NCBI GenBank assembly: GCA_033764075.1
Contig: JANRJH010000053.1
Location: 62,001 to 126,000, forward strand
Length of the DNA: 64,000 bases
Reading direction: 5' to 3'
From: M3007 sp033764075
GTDB lineage: Bacteria; Bacteroidota; Bacteroidia; Chitinophagales; Saprospiraceae
In this document: positions 33,812-43,373 of the stretch, piece after piece
Layout of the letters: each line of letters starts with the position of its first letter
How positions within the stretch are numbered: the first letter of the stretch is position 1
Position numbers and translations under genes: made by a program
Notes under the pieces: generated by a model
What the model saw: only the letters and a program-made list of their open reading frames with translations
What the model was told of the DNA's origin: nothing
The model's database searches: none

Positions 33812-34981
33812 CTACTCCGGCAACAGTTCCTCCGATATTTTTTTCATCTCCGCTTCTACCTCCGGGGTGGATTTCCAGCCCGATTTTTCGCAAACGGCCT
33901 GCATGCGACGGCAATAGTCAGCAGTGCGTGTGCCGGGGTACGTTTGCTGTGCGTAGCGCCATGCCTCGCGGAACTCGGGTATGATCTCGTTCTTTTCATA
34001 GTCGGTTACCGGCGTATTGTCGCCGCCATGGGTGACCGACAAGATCAGGTACGATTCGTTGAAACGGGTGGCTTCCCGTTGCACGAAATGCGGATTTTCC
34101 TTGTTGAATTTTTCCCACCAGGCTGCGCGATCAACAATCTCCGTGAGGGGCAGCACGATGCCGCCGTCTGCCCAGGCAGGCGCCTCCATTTCCTTGGCGG
34201 ATTGTTCGAAGCATGCCTTGACCGCTGCGCTCAGTTTGCCTTCAAACGCTTTCAGCAAGCGCTTGTAGTCTGTTTCGGGGAAAACCGACCCTTCCGCAGT
34301 CGTCAGCAAAAAGCCGCTTTCCGCCAGTTCCCGGGTTTCGGGAAAGGTATTCATGTCGAACCGGTTTTCATAAACGGCGCCCATGAGCGCCTCATCCATC
34401 CATTTGGGGTCATCGGTTACGTTGTACAGGTCTCCCTCAAACAACATACGGCGAAGAAAATGCTCCAAAAGCAGGCAACCGGCGTCCGATGTGGGTGCAT
34501 CCGCTCCGGCAAACCCGGCCTGCGCCACTTCGAACGCTGTTTTGCCGCTGGCTACCTTTTTCGGATCCAGTTTGGCCAGTTGCATGGCGTAGGCTTCCAC
34601 CTTTTCGGTAACGGGCATGGCTTTTCCGTCGCCCGAATACACGCGCAGCAGCCCGCCTCCATACAGCCATCCCTGTTTGTTGCCAGGCGCCATCACCCGG
34701 TGGTAAGGCTCAAGCCATAGACGGCCACGGAGTTCGATCTCTTCCTTCTTTTCGGAAGTTTCTCCCAGGCCCTCCACCACCGTGCCTTCAGCCAGTTGGC
34801 CGAGCACCTCGGCCTGGCCGTTCGGCGCAGCCCGCAGGCGCAGATCGGACACGGTCACTACGAATAGATCCTTTGCTTTTGATACGGATTCGACCTTGTT
34901 GTTGGACGGCGGCTCGTTTCGGCAGGCAAAAAATGCGCTGATCAGGCTCAGCAAGAAAAAAATTCTGGTTATGGTTTGCAT
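33812..34981 (-). CDS. SH3-domain lipoprotein
   Basis: A 389-residue protein with a lipoprotein signal (MQTITRIFFLLSLISAFFAC followed by RNEPP). Residues 35-105 form a bacterial SH3-like domain (VTVSDLRLRAAPNGQAEVLGQLAEGTVVEGLG), usually a wall- or ligand-binding module. The remaining 280 residues are helical and unrecognised, with the clean motif EAWRYAQQTYPGTRTADYCRRM near the end. The start at 34981 is chosen for the signal peptide. A perfect 11-bp inverted repeat (34995-35041) lies in its upstream region. Confidence 0.72.
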   Translation of the reverse strand: MQTITRIFFLLSLISAFFACRNEPPSNNKVESVSKAKDLFVVTVSDLRLRAAPNGQAEVLGQLAEGTVVEGLGETSEKKEEIELRGRLWLEPYHRVMAPGNKQGWLYGGGLLRVYSGDGKAMPVTEKVEAYAMQLAKLDPKKVASGKTAFEVAQAGFAGADAPTSDAGCLLLEHFLRRMLFEGDLYNVTDDPKWMDEALMGAVYENRFDMNTFPETRELAESGFLLTTAEGSVFPETDYKRLLKAFEGKLSAAVKACFEQSAKEMEAPAWADGGIVLPLTEIVDRAAWWEKFNKENPHFVQREATRFNESYLILSVTHGGDNTPVTDYEKNEIIPEFREAWRYAQQTYPGTRTADYCRRMQAVCEKSGWKSTPEVEAEMKKISEELLPE

Positions 34982-34994
34982 ATTACGGCGTTTT

Positions 34995-35041
34995 ATTTTG
35001 GACAGCATGACCTGGAAAAACCGATATATCCTGTCCAAAAT
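34995..35041. repeat. Perfect 11-bp inverted repeat with 25-base loop (operator-like)
   Basis: ATTTTGGACAG (34995-35005) and CTGTCCAAAAT (35031-35041) lie between the nuoN stop and the start of the SH3 lipoprotein gene. No T-run follows, so it is more like a protein-binding site than a terminator. Confidence 0.65.
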
Positions 35042-35067
35042 GTGCGCTAAAACACCGTTTAAAAAGG

Positions 35068-36468
35068 TCAGAACATGAAAGCAAGCACCTGTTCCGGCCA
35101 AACCGTCAGCCCGACCAAAATCAGCAACCCCAACCAAACCGGCCACTGGTAGCCAGCAGGTGTTTGTACGGTGTACACATTTTCCTCCCGGGTGAAGTAC
35201 ATCTCGATGATCACCTTGAAGTAGTAGTAAATGGACACGGCCGAGTTGATCACTGCCAGCACAACGAGCCAGGGGTAGCGCTCGAAGACCGATACGAACA
35301 GGAAATATTTGCCGAAAAACCCTGCGGTGGGCGGGATGCCGGCCAGGGTGAGCATGGATACGGCCATAAGGGCGGCCAGTGCGGGTTGTTTTTTTCCCAG
35401 GCCCCGAAACGCCGCGAAGGTGCCGTCCTGGTTCTGTTCTGCCGCCAGCATGTACACGGCAAATGCAGCCACAGTGGCGATGGAATACACCAGCGCGTAA
35501 TACAGGATGGCCTGGCCTCCTTCAGCAGCGGCGGAGCCGATGGCCAAAATGCCCATCAGCAGGTATCCGGCGTGTGCAATCGACGAATAGGCCATCATGC
35601 GCTTGAAGTCCTGCTGAAAGATCGCTGTGGTGTTCGCCAGGGTCATTGTCAGCGCGGCAATGGCGCTGAGGGGGAGTCCCCAGAAGTCGGCCGCACCGCC
35701 AAAAGCCGTGTCGAACAACCGGTAAAAAGCCGCAAAACCAGCCGTTTTCACAACGGTGGCCATTATTGCGGTCACCATGGTCGGACTGCCCGAGTACACG
35801 TCCGGCGCCCAGAAATGGAAGGGCACCGCAGAGATTTTGAAGCCCAGGCCGATGATGACCATCAGGATGCCGATGTGCAGCATATTTCGGCTTTCCGACA
35901 GGGCGCCGACTTGTTCAGCGATCGCCGACAGGTCGAAGCTTCCTGTGGCCCCGTAAATGAGGGCAAAGCCGTACAGCAGGATACCGGTGGCGAAAGCGCC
36001 CATCAGGAAGTATTTCAGCGCGGCCTCGTTGGAGGCCGGCTCATCGCGGCGGCTGCCGGCGAGTACATACAACGGAATACTCAGAATCTCGATGCCGAGA
36101 AAAAGCATGGTCAGGTTGGTGAACGACACCATCACCAGCGCACCGCAGGTACTGAAGAGCAGCAGCCCGTAGTTGTCGCCCAGCGTATCGTGCAACTGCC
36201 GGAATCCCCAGCCAGACAGGCCGACGACCAGGGCCAGCGTGAGCAAAATCACCGAGCCGAAGGCCAGCGCATACCCGTCAAATACGAACATGCCGGCAAA
36301 ACGGGTGTTCCAGCCCAAAGCGTCCGCCTGGGTCATATCCCACAACAGGCTGCCCAGCGCCAGCAATACCCCACCCAGGGCAATACCCCGGAGGGTACCC
36401 CGGCGGCCAGAGAGGCCGGCGAACAACACCACCAAAGCGGTCAGAAAAAGGATCAGTATGGCTTTCAT
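35068..36468 (-). CDS. nuoN: NADH:quinone oxidoreductase subunit N
   Basis: A 466-residue antiporter-like proton-pumping subunit with about 14 membrane helices. Signatures include LGIEILSIPLYVLAGSRRDEPASNEAALKYFLMGAFATGILLYG and KMMAYSSIAHAGYLLMG. Conserved Glu in helix 5 (GIEILSIP) and Lys residues on broken helices (KFFIS-like, FKRMMAYS) are seen. It is the last gene of the nuo operon, ten bases after nuoM. Confidence 0.96.
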   Translation of the reverse strand: MKAILILFLTALVVLFAGLSGRRGTLRGIALGGVLLALGSLLWDMTQADALGWNTRFAGMFVFDGYALAFGSVILLTLALVVGLSGWGFRQLHDTLGDNYGLLLFSTCGALVMVSFTNLTMLFLGIEILSIPLYVLAGSRRDEPASNEAALKYFLMGAFATGILLYGFALIYGATGSFDLSAIAEQVGALSESRNMLHIGILMVIIGLGFKISAVPFHFWAPDVYSGSPTMVTAIMATVVKTAGFAAFYRLFDTAFGGAADFWGLPLSAIAALTMTLANTTAIFQQDFKRMMAYSSIAHAGYLLMGILAIGSAAAEGGQAILYYALVYSIATVAAFAVYMLAAEQNQDGTFAAFRGLGKKQPALAALMAVSMLTLAGIPPTAGFFGKYFLFVSVFERYPWLVVLAVINSAVSIYYYFKVIIEMYFTREENVYTVQTPAGYQWPVWLGLLILVGLTVWPEQVLAFMF

Positions 36469-36478
36469 GGCAATGGCT

Positions 36479-37924
36479 TTAAAATTGAACAGCGCCGAGT
36501 ATGCGGTCTACGCTGCTGTCGGTCAGGCCCAGGATGAGTTGAGGAAAGAAGCCGAGCAGCAACACCAGCGCGGCGACGATGCCCAGTACAACATATTCGC
36601 CGGTGTGGACGTCCTGAAATCGTTCTGTTTGACTGTTGGGCGCGCCGAACATAGACAATCCGAAGGCACGCAGCAGGTAAACGGCCCCAAAAATAATGGT
36701 CAGGCCGGCAACGGCGCCCACCCACGGGTTGTACTGCCAAACCCCGAAGAGCAGCAGAAATTCGCCCGGAAAACCGTTGGTGAGCGGTACGGCCAGTGAA
36801 CCCAGCAAAATGATCATAAACAAGGCAGCAAAAACGGGGGCTGACTTTGCGATCCCACCCATGTCGAACAACGAACGGCTGCCCAGGCGGCGCTCCAGGA
36901 TATCCACCGCAAAAAACAACCCCAGCACATTGATGCCGTGGTTCAGCATCTGAAGGATGCCGCCCTGCACGCCCATCTTGTTCCACACCAGCACGCCGGC
37001 GGCAATGAGGCCCACGTGTGCAATGGAAGAATAAGCGATCAGGCGTTTCAGATCGGATTGTTTCACGGCAATGATACTGGCGTACACCACGCCGGTCACC
37101 GACAGTCCCACGAATACCGGCATCCAAGTGTGCATGGATTCCGGCGCCAACGGGATCATCCAGCGGATGACCCCATAAATGCCCATTTTCAGCATAATGG
37201 CCGAAAGCAGCATGGTGCCGCCGGTCGGTGAGGTGGTGTATGTATCGGGTTGCCAGGTGTGGAAAGGAAACACCGGCATTTTGACGGCAAAAGCCAAAAA
37301 GAAACCAAGCGCTACCCACCAGGCCTCTGCGTTGGACAGCTGCACCGCCACCAGGTCTGCCCACTGAAAGGAGTGTGGGGCCGGCGTCTTCAGGTACACA
37401 TACAGCAGTGCCACCAGCATGAAAAGCGACCCGATGAATGTGTAGATAAAAAACTTGAGCGTCACGCGTATCCGGTCAGCGCCACCCCAGATGGCACAGA
37501 TGAAATAGATCGGAATGAGCGCGAGTTCGTAAAAGATGTAAAACAGCAGCCCGTCCCAGGCCAGAAACACACCATTCAGGGCGCCTTGCATCAGCAGCAC
37601 CAGTCCGTAATAGCGGGCTTCAGGTTTGAGGTGGCGGTTGAAGCTGCTGAAAATAATCAGGGGCGTGAGCAGGTTGGTCAGGAGCAGCAGCAGCAGGGTG
37701 ATGCCATCGGCTTCCAGGTGAAAACGGAGGCCTGCCGACGCCATCCACGGCGTATCGAAGCCAAATTGCAGGCCTCCGTCGGGGTTAAAACCCGACAACA
37801 AAAACAGTGTCCAGGCTTGCACGGCCAGGGAGATGCCCAGCGCCCAGGCGTTTGCCTGGTTCGGGCGAAACAGCAGCAACGCCAGTGCGCCAAGGATAGG
37901 GATCAGGATCAGGTATAGTGACAT
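36479..37924 (-). CDS. nuoM: NADH:quinone oxidoreductase subunit M
   Basis: A 481-residue antiporter-like subunit. The conserved Glu is in FYELALIPIYFICAIWGG, with the helix-broken Lys in KQSDLKRLIAYSSIAHVG. FHTWQPDTYTTSPTGGTMLLSAIMLKMGIYGVIRW is the classic NuoM stretch. Length is normal. It is 25 bases after nuoL. Confidence 0.97.
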   Translation of the reverse strand: MSLYLILIPILGALALLLFRPNQANAWALGISLAVQAWTLFLLSGFNPDGGLQFGFDTPWMASAGLRFHLEADGITLLLLLLTNLLTPLIIFSSFNRHLKPEARYYGLVLLMQGALNGVFLAWDGLLFYIFYELALIPIYFICAIWGGADRIRVTLKFFIYTFIGSLFMLVALLYVYLKTPAPHSFQWADLVAVQLSNAEAWWVALGFFLAFAVKMPVFPFHTWQPDTYTTSPTGGTMLLSAIMLKMGIYGVIRWMIPLAPESMHTWMPVFVGLSVTGVVYASIIAVKQSDLKRLIAYSSIAHVGLIAAGVLVWNKMGVQGGILQMLNHGINVLGLFFAVDILERRLGSRSLFDMGGIAKSAPVFAALFMIILLGSLAVPLTNGFPGEFLLLFGVWQYNPWVGAVAGLTIIFGAVYLLRAFGLSMFGAPNSQTERFQDVHTGEYVVLGIVAALVLLLGFFPQLILGLTDSSVDRILGAVQF

Positions 37925-37949
37925 GTCGAATGATCGGGTTTCAAATGTT

Positions 37950-39860
37950 TTACAGGAAATAGGTTAGCAGCAGCCCGATGCCGCCGGCAACCATGCCGAT
38001 CAGATAATACTCGATGTTGCCGTTTTGCAGCCGCCGGAATGTAGCGCCGAGGGTCTGGAACCCTTTGCCGACGCCTTCCACTACGCCATCAATGGCCCAT
38101 ACATCCACGTAATAGTGCAGGGTTTTGGAGAAGGCTTCGGTCGGCCGCACAAACAGGGTATCGTATAGTTCGTCTACGTAGAACTTTCCGGCCAGTATTT
38201 TACCCCATCCGGATAATTGCTCGTCGGGCGCCGGTACGTTTTGAGGTTTGGTGTACACCATATACGTGTAGGCCAGGGCGACGATGGCTACAACAGAAGC
38301 CACACCCATGAGCATCCACTCGGTGGAGGGCAGGATGTGCACCTCCGTCATGGGCACTACCGCTTGCCCGTTCGCATCGCTGCCGGCGAGCCAGTGGGCC
38401 AGCCATTGTGAAGGCTCCAGGTGCATGAAGTGGGGCAGGTTCAACAATCCGCCGGCTATCGACAAAATCGCCAGGATAATCAGGGGAATGGTCATGGTTG
38501 CCGGACTCTCGTGCAGGTGGTGTGCCTGTTCGTGCGTCCCCCGGAACGACCCGTAAAAGGTTAAAAACAACAGGCGACCCATATAAACCGCCGTCAGCAG
38601 GCTGCTGAAAGACGCTAAAGCCCACCAGATGGGACCGCCATGATCGAAAGTGTGGGCCAGGATTTCATCTTTAGAGAAAAAACCCGACAATACCGGCACG
38701 CCTGAAATGGCCAGTGTGCCGGCCAGGAACACCCAAAAAGTGACGGGCAGGTGCTTGCGCAGGCCGCCCATGTTCCGAATGTCCTGCTCGCCACCCATCG
38801 CGTGGATCACGCTGCCAGCGCCGAGGAACAACAGGGCTTTGAAAAAGGCGTGGGTGGTCACATGGAACATAGCACTCGCATAAGCGCCCATGCCCAGGGC
38901 GACAAACATCAGACCGAGTTGGGAAACAGTGGAGTAGGCGAGTACTTTTTTGATGTCATTCTGCCGCAGACCAATGAGCGCTGCCAGCACGCTGGTGGCC
39001 ATGCCGACCACGGCCACCACCTGAAGGGCTTCATGCGAGAGGCTGAACAAACCGTTGCAGCGGGCCACCAGATAAATACCCGCCGTTACCATGGTGGCGG
39101 CGTGGATGAGGGCCGACACCGGCGTCGGGCCGGCCATGGCGTCGGGAAGCCAGGTGTACAGGGGTATCTGCGCACTTTTACCGATGGCGCCGATGAACAG
39201 CAGGAGACAGATGGATGTAATCACGCCGGTCTCCACCGGGTTTTCAGCCAGGTGTTTGAACACCGTTTCGTATTGCAGGCTCCCGAACGTATGAAAGATC
39301 AGAAACATGCCCAGCAGCAGCCCCAGGTCACCGATGCGGTTCATGATGAACGCCTTGTTGGCGGCCAGGTTGTAGTCGCGGTTGGTGTACCAGAACCCGA
39401 TAAGCAAGTACGAACACAGCCCCACGCCTTCCCAGCCAAAAAAGAGCATCAGGAAGTTGTCGCCCATGACGAGGAGCAGCATAGAAAAGATAAACAGGTT
39501 CAGGTAGGCGAAAAAACGACTGAAACCGTCGTCGTCGTGCATGTAACCCATGGAATACACATGGATCAAAAAACCGATCCCGGTCACAATCAGCATCATC
39601 CAGGCAGAAAGGGCATCGACCAAAAACCCGAAGCCGATGTGCAGGCTTCCAACAGACATAAAAGGGTAAACCTCACTTCGAATGGGTGCATGGGTGGCCG
39701 ACACTTCCATGAACGCCATGACGCTCAGCAGGAACGACAGCAGTACGCTGCCCGAGCCAATCCATCCGGACACACTCTTCGGCATGCGGCCGCCGAACAG
39801 GCCGTTGACGGCAAAACCGATGAGCGGCAAAAAAGGGATAAGGGGTATCAGTGTTTGCAT
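37950..39860 (-). CDS. nuoL: NADH:quinone oxidoreductase subunit L
   Basis: A 636-residue distal pump subunit with about 16 helices and the long C-terminal lateral helix region. LFFGWEGVGLCSYLLIGFWYTNRDYN, KSAQIPLYTWLPDAMAGPTPVSALIHAATMVTAG and KKVLAYSTVSQLGLMFVALG are diagnostic. A hydrophilic insertion (residues about 540-600) follows the pumping core, as in many homologues. It is 31 bases after nuoK. Confidence 0.97.
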   Translation of the reverse strand: MQTLIPLIPFLPLIGFAVNGLFGGRMPKSVSGWIGSGSVLLSFLLSVMAFMEVSATHAPIRSEVYPFMSVGSLHIGFGFLVDALSAWMMLIVTGIGFLIHVYSMGYMHDDDGFSRFFAYLNLFIFSMLLLVMGDNFLMLFFGWEGVGLCSYLLIGFWYTNRDYNLAANKAFIMNRIGDLGLLLGMFLIFHTFGSLQYETVFKHLAENPVETGVITSICLLLFIGAIGKSAQIPLYTWLPDAMAGPTPVSALIHAATMVTAGIYLVARCNGLFSLSHEALQVVAVVGMATSVLAALIGLRQNDIKKVLAYSTVSQLGLMFVALGMGAYASAMFHVTTHAFFKALLFLGAGSVIHAMGGEQDIRNMGGLRKHLPVTFWVFLAGTLAISGVPVLSGFFSKDEILAHTFDHGGPIWWALASFSSLLTAVYMGRLLFLTFYGSFRGTHEQAHHLHESPATMTIPLIILAILSIAGGLLNLPHFMHLEPSQWLAHWLAGSDANGQAVVPMTEVHILPSTEWMLMGVASVVAIVALAYTYMVYTKPQNVPAPDEQLSGWGKILAGKFYVDELYDTLFVRPTEAFSKTLHYYVDVWAIDGVVEGVGKGFQTLGATFRRLQNGNIEYYLIGMVAGGIGLLLTYFL

Positions 39861-39891
39861 GCGAAGTATCGTAACGGCAGCTGGGCCGGGT

Positions 39892-40212
39892 TTACCATTT
39901 CAGGTTATCGAGCAGGGAAATGTCGGTGGACTTGGTGTTCCGGTAGATCATCACCAGAATGCCAAGACCCACTGCCGCCTCAGCCGCCGCCACCACCATG
40001 ATGAAAAACACCATGATCTGTCCCTGGGCGTCGGACAAGTACGTCGAAAACGCAGCCAACAACAGGTTGACGGCATTGAGCATCAGCTCCACACACATGA
40101 GCACCACAATGGCATTGCGGCGAATGAGCACGCCGAATACGCCGATGGCAAACAGCGCGGTGCACAGGTACACAAAATAATCGATCGGAACGGATTGGAC
40201 GATTGGTAACAT
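39892..40212 (-). CDS. nuoK: NADH:quinone oxidoreductase subunit K
   Basis: A 106-residue, three-helix subunit. IRRNAIVVLMCVELMLNAVNLLLAAF holds the conserved Glu pair region needed for proton coupling, followed by IMVFFIMVVAAAEAAVGLGILVMIYR. Only six bases separate it from nuoJ. Confidence 0.96.
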   Translation of the reverse strand: MLPIVQSVPIDYFVYLCTALFAIGVFGVLIRRNAIVVLMCVELMLNAVNLLLAAFSTYLSDAQGQIMVFFIMVVAAAEAAVGLGILVMIYRNTKSTDISLLDNLKW

Positions 40213-40218
40213 ATGCGG

Positions 40219-40719
40219 TCAGAGGTTTAGGTCACGTTTGCCGACAAGCACCGCGCCCACCATGGCGGCCAGAAACAGGATGCCGGCAATTTCAAAGGGA
40301 ACCACAAAATCGGTGAACAGCACCTTGCCGAGGTTCTCTACCAAACCGACCTGCGGATTTGGCGGGTTGCCCGCCGCCAGTTGGATACCGCCGCGCAATG
40401 CACCGGTAAGCACCACCAACAGCATGCCTGCTGTGGCCGCTGCACTCCACAACCAGGCGGCCGACTTTTGGGGCTCGGTGTCTTTATTCAGGTTTAGCAA
40501 CATGAGTACAAAGAGAAACAACACCATGATGGCTCCGGCGTAGACGATCAGGTGAACCACCGCCAAAAACTGCGCATTGAGTAAAATATACAGCGCGGCA
40601 ATCACAAAAAACGTCAGAATCAGATACAACACACTGTGTACCGGATTGCGTGCCAGCACCATCATCAGTGCGGTGACCAGAGAGATGACGCCCAGTACGA
40701 GAAATATGGTCAAAGTCAT
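40219..40719 (-). CDS. nuoJ: NADH:quinone oxidoreductase subunit J
   Basis: A 166-residue, five-helix subunit. RNPVHSVLYLILTFFVIAALYILLNAQFLAVVHLIVYAGAIMVLFLFVLMLLN is the family core. Its start is directly preceded on the minus strand by two TTCCGCA heptamers (40726-40739), and the 96-base gap to nuoI is the largest between genes of the second half of the operon. Confidence 0.96.
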   Translation of the reverse strand: MTLTIFLVLGVISLVTALMMVLARNPVHSVLYLILTFFVIAALYILLNAQFLAVVHLIVYAGAIMVLFLFVLMLLNLNKDTEPQKSAAWLWSAAATAGMLLVVLTGALRGGIQLAAGNPPNPQVGLVENLGKVLFTDFVVPFEIAGILFLAAMVGAVLVGKRDLNL

Positions 40720-40725
40720 ATTGAA

Positions 40726-40739
40726 TGCGGAATGCGGAA
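40726..40739. repeat. Two 7-bp tandem units (TGCGGAA) upstream of nuoJ
   Basis: Two TGCGGAA units lie seven bases from the nuoJ start codon. The unit is the same as at 7555-7582 after the rhodanese gene. Confidence 0.75.
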
Positions 40740-40815
40740 TTTTTCCGCGGCAAAGATAGCTGCGAACAGGGATTTTAGGCCTCCGGCTTCGAAATCTTTA
40801 GCACGGGCATCCGTA

Positions 40816-41367
40816 TTATTGTTTTTCAATCAAGTGTTTCTGACGTTTGGTCACGTCGATCCGCTGATCGGGTTCAACACCTTCTACGAGCATGTCTTTT
40901 CCGAAAATGAAATTCTGACGCACATAGTCGGAAGGAACAATGCGATCGGTGAGGAAAATGGCCTCTTTGGGGCAGGCTTCCTCGCACAGCCCGCAAAAGA
41001 TGCAGCGCAACATATTGATCTCGTAAACCGCCGCATATTTTTCTTCCCGGTACAGTTTCTCCTCGCCTTTGTTCCGCTCTTCGGCCACCATGGTGATGGC
41101 TTCTGCCGGACAGGCGACGGCGCACAGCCCACACGCAGTGCAGCGCTCGGCGCCGTTCTCATCGCGTTTCAGCACGTGCCATCCACGGAAAACCGGCGCA
41201 AATTCGCGCTTTTGTTCGGGATAGCGAACGGTGTTTTTCTTTTTGAAAAAATGACGCAACGTAGTGGCCATGCCGGCAAGGATGGCCGGCAGGTATATGC
41301 TTTCCCAGAACGTCATTTTTTTGTTCACGACGTTTTTGGATCGGTTGGTAAGGCTTGCGTAGCTCAT
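40816..41367 (-). CDS. nuoI: NADH:quinone oxidoreductase subunit I (two [4Fe-4S])
   Basis: A 183-residue ferredoxin-like subunit that carries clusters N6a and N6b. Both motifs are intact: CTACGLCAVACPAEAITM and CIFCGLCEEACPKEAIFL. The N-terminal 50 residues (MSYASLTNRSKNVVNKKMTFWE) are longer than in many homologues. FRGWHVLKRDENGAERC leads into the first cluster. It is encoded 33 bases after nuoH. Confidence 0.96.
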   Translation of the reverse strand: MSYASLTNRSKNVVNKKMTFWESIYLPAILAGMATTLRHFFKKKNTVRYPEQKREFAPVFRGWHVLKRDENGAERCTACGLCAVACPAEAITMVAEERNKGEEKLYREEKYAAVYEINMLRCIFCGLCEEACPKEAIFLTDRIVPSDYVRQNFIFGKDMLVEGVEPDQRIDVTKRQKHLIEKQ

Positions 41368-41399
41368 GCGTTGGTTGGTTTGGTATTTTGTCCGGAAAG

Positions 41400-42431
41400 T
41401 TACCCTAAGAGCAACACGCCCAATCCGGTAAGCAACATATTAAGTATGGAAAGCGGAATGAGTGCTTTCCAGCCCAGGTGCATCAGTTGGTCGTAGCGGA
41501 AGCGCGGCAGGGTCCAGCGAATCCACATGAAAACAAAGATGAAGAAAAATATTTTGGCAAACAGCACGATGGGCCCCATAAACCCGCCCAGCCAACCGGG
41601 GTCGATGCCGGGGAAGTTGTACCCGCCGAAATACAGCGTGGCGATCACCGCCGATGAGATGAACATGTTGATGTACTCGGCAAACAGGAAAAAGCCAAGC
41701 TTCATGGAGCTGTATTCGGTGTGATACCCGCCCACCAACTCGGTTTCGCACTCCGGCAGGTCAAACGGCGCCCGGTTGCACTCGGCCAGGGCACAGATGA
41801 AGAAGATGAGGAATCCCAGGGGTTGGTACAGCACGTTCCATTGGAAACCGCTCTGCTGTTCGGCGATGGTGCGCAGGCTGAGTGAGCCGGTAAGCATGAT
41901 CAGGGCGATGATGGACAAGCCCATGGCCAGCTCGTAGGAGATCATTTGCGAGCTGGCGCGAATGGCGCCGTAAAGCGAATATTTGTTGTTGGAAGCCCAG
42001 CCGCCGATCATGATGCCGTAGACGCCCAGGGAAACGAACCCTACGACATACAAAATGCCGATGTTCACGTCGGTGACCTGCAAATCTATGCTGCCACCGA
42101 AAGCGGTAAGGGCGGTGCCCCAGGGAATGACGGCGCTGGTCATGCAGGCGACGAACATGAAGATGCCAGGCGCCAGGATAAACAGCCATCGTTCGGCTGC
42201 CGTGGGGATAAAATCTTCCTTCATGAACATTTTCACCCCGTCGGCGATGGGTTGCAGGATGCCGAACGGGCCGGCGCGATCAGGTCCGAGGCGGTCCTGC
42301 AGGAAGGCGGCAATCTTGCGCTCTCCGTAGGTCGAGTAGGCGGCGATGCCCAGGGTAACGAGAAACAGTACGCTGATGAGGCCGAGTTTTTCGACCAGCA
42401 CGCTCAGCATAATCAAGGATAGCGTCATCAT
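41400..42431 (-). CDS. nuoH: NADH:quinone oxidoreductase subunit H
   Basis: A 343-residue, eight-helix subunit that shapes the quinone-binding cavity. The signature run TYGERKIAAFLQDRLGPDRAGPFGILQPIADGVKMFMKED and the acidic loop CNRAPFDLPECETELVGGYHTEYSSMKLGFFLFAEYINM are complete. The start is one base after the nuoG stop; two ATG codons in a row make the exact start uncertain by one residue. Confidence 0.97.
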   Translation of the reverse strand: MMTLSLIMLSVLVEKLGLISVLFLVTLGIAAYSTYGERKIAAFLQDRLGPDRAGPFGILQPIADGVKMFMKEDFIPTAAERWLFILAPGIFMFVACMTSAVIPWGTALTAFGGSIDLQVTDVNIGILYVVGFVSLGVYGIMIGGWASNNKYSLYGAIRASSQMISYELAMGLSIIALIMLTGSLSLRTIAEQQSGFQWNVLYQPLGFLIFFICALAECNRAPFDLPECETELVGGYHTEYSSMKLGFFLFAEYINMFISSAVIATLYFGGYNFPGIDPGWLGGFMGPIVLFAKIFFFIFVFMWIRWTLPRFRYDQLMHLGWKALIPLSILNMLLTGLGVLLLG

Positions 42432-42432
42432 A

Positions 42433-43365
42433 TCAACGTACGGTTAGGGCGCCTCCGGCGTAATGGTTTTGGCTGATGACCGAGTGGCGTTCGAGCTGGC
42501 GCGGGCCCTCGATCGTCCAATCGGATGTTTTTTTCGTTTCAAAGCGGCAGGTGTTGCAGATGTAATCGTGCACCTCGCCGTATTGGTCTTTTCGGGCGGT
42601 CACGCGGAAAATTTCGTCTCCGTACATCCACACCACGGCTTTCCCGCTGCATTTATCGCAGTTGCGGTGGGCGTCCATCGGGTTCAGGAACCACACGCGG
42701 CTTTTAAAGCGGAAGGTGCGGTCGGTGAGGGCGCCCACGGGGCACACGTCGATCACGTTGCCGCTGAAGTCGTTGTCTATCGCCTTTTCGATGAAGGTGC
42801 TGATCTCGGCGTGGTCGCCCCGGTTCACGATCCCGTGTACGCGCTCGGGCGTGAGTTGGTTGGCCACGTACACGCAGCGGTAGCACAGGATGCAGCGCGT
42901 CATGTGGAGCTTGATGTAGGGGCCGATGTCGATCTTTTCGAAGGTGCGGCGCTCGAATTCGTAGCGGGTGGCCTCGCGGCCGTGCTCAAAGGCGAGGTCC
43001 TGGAGGTGGCATTCGCCGGCCTGGTCGCAGATGGGGCAGTCAAGCGGGTGGTTGAGCAGCAGGAACTCCACCACGCCGCGGCGGGCTTCGAGTACTTGCT
43101 CGCTGGAGATGTTGGCCACCTCCATACCGTCTTGCACAAAGGTCTGGCAACTGGCCACCAGCTTGGGCATGGGCCGCGGGTCTTTTTCCGACCCTTTGGT
43201 GACCTGCACCAGGCAGGTGCGGCACTTGCCGCCGGAGCCCTGCAGGGTGGAGTAGTAGCACATGGCCGGCGGCACGATGTCGCCGCCGATCCGGCGGGCA
43301 GCGTTCAGAATGGTGGTGCCATCGGGCACTTCCACTTCAAATCCGTCTATTTTTACTTTGGGCAT
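42433..43365 (-). CDS. nuoG: NADH:quinone oxidoreductase subunit G, short form
   Basis: A 310-residue iron-sulfur subunit. N1b Cys set: MCYYSTLQGSGGKCRTCLV and ASC. N5 His/Cys set: HPLDCPICDQAGEC. N4 set: RCILCYRCVYVAN plus VCPVGALTD. A further CxxC pair follows in HRNCDKCSG and ICNTCRF. The large molybdopterin-like domain of classical NuoG (typically 700-900 residues) is absent; the protein stops just after the extra Cys pairs. Such short forms are known to me from this phylum. It lies downstream of the toxin-antitoxin insertion, and nuoH starts one base after its stop. Confidence 0.93.
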   Translation of the reverse strand: MPKVKIDGFEVEVPDGTTILNAARRIGGDIVPPAMCYYSTLQGSGGKCRTCLVQVTKGSEKDPRPMPKLVASCQTFVQDGMEVANISSEQVLEARRGVVEFLLLNHPLDCPICDQAGECHLQDLAFEHGREATRYEFERRTFEKIDIGPYIKLHMTRCILCYRCVYVANQLTPERVHGIVNRGDHAEISTFIEKAIDNDFSGNVIDVCPVGALTDRTFRFKSRVWFLNPMDAHRNCDKCSGKAVVWMYGDEIFRVTARKDQYGEVHDYICNTCRFETKKTSDWTIEGPRQLERHSVISQNHYAGGALTVR

Positions 43366-43373
43366 AGCCAGGG

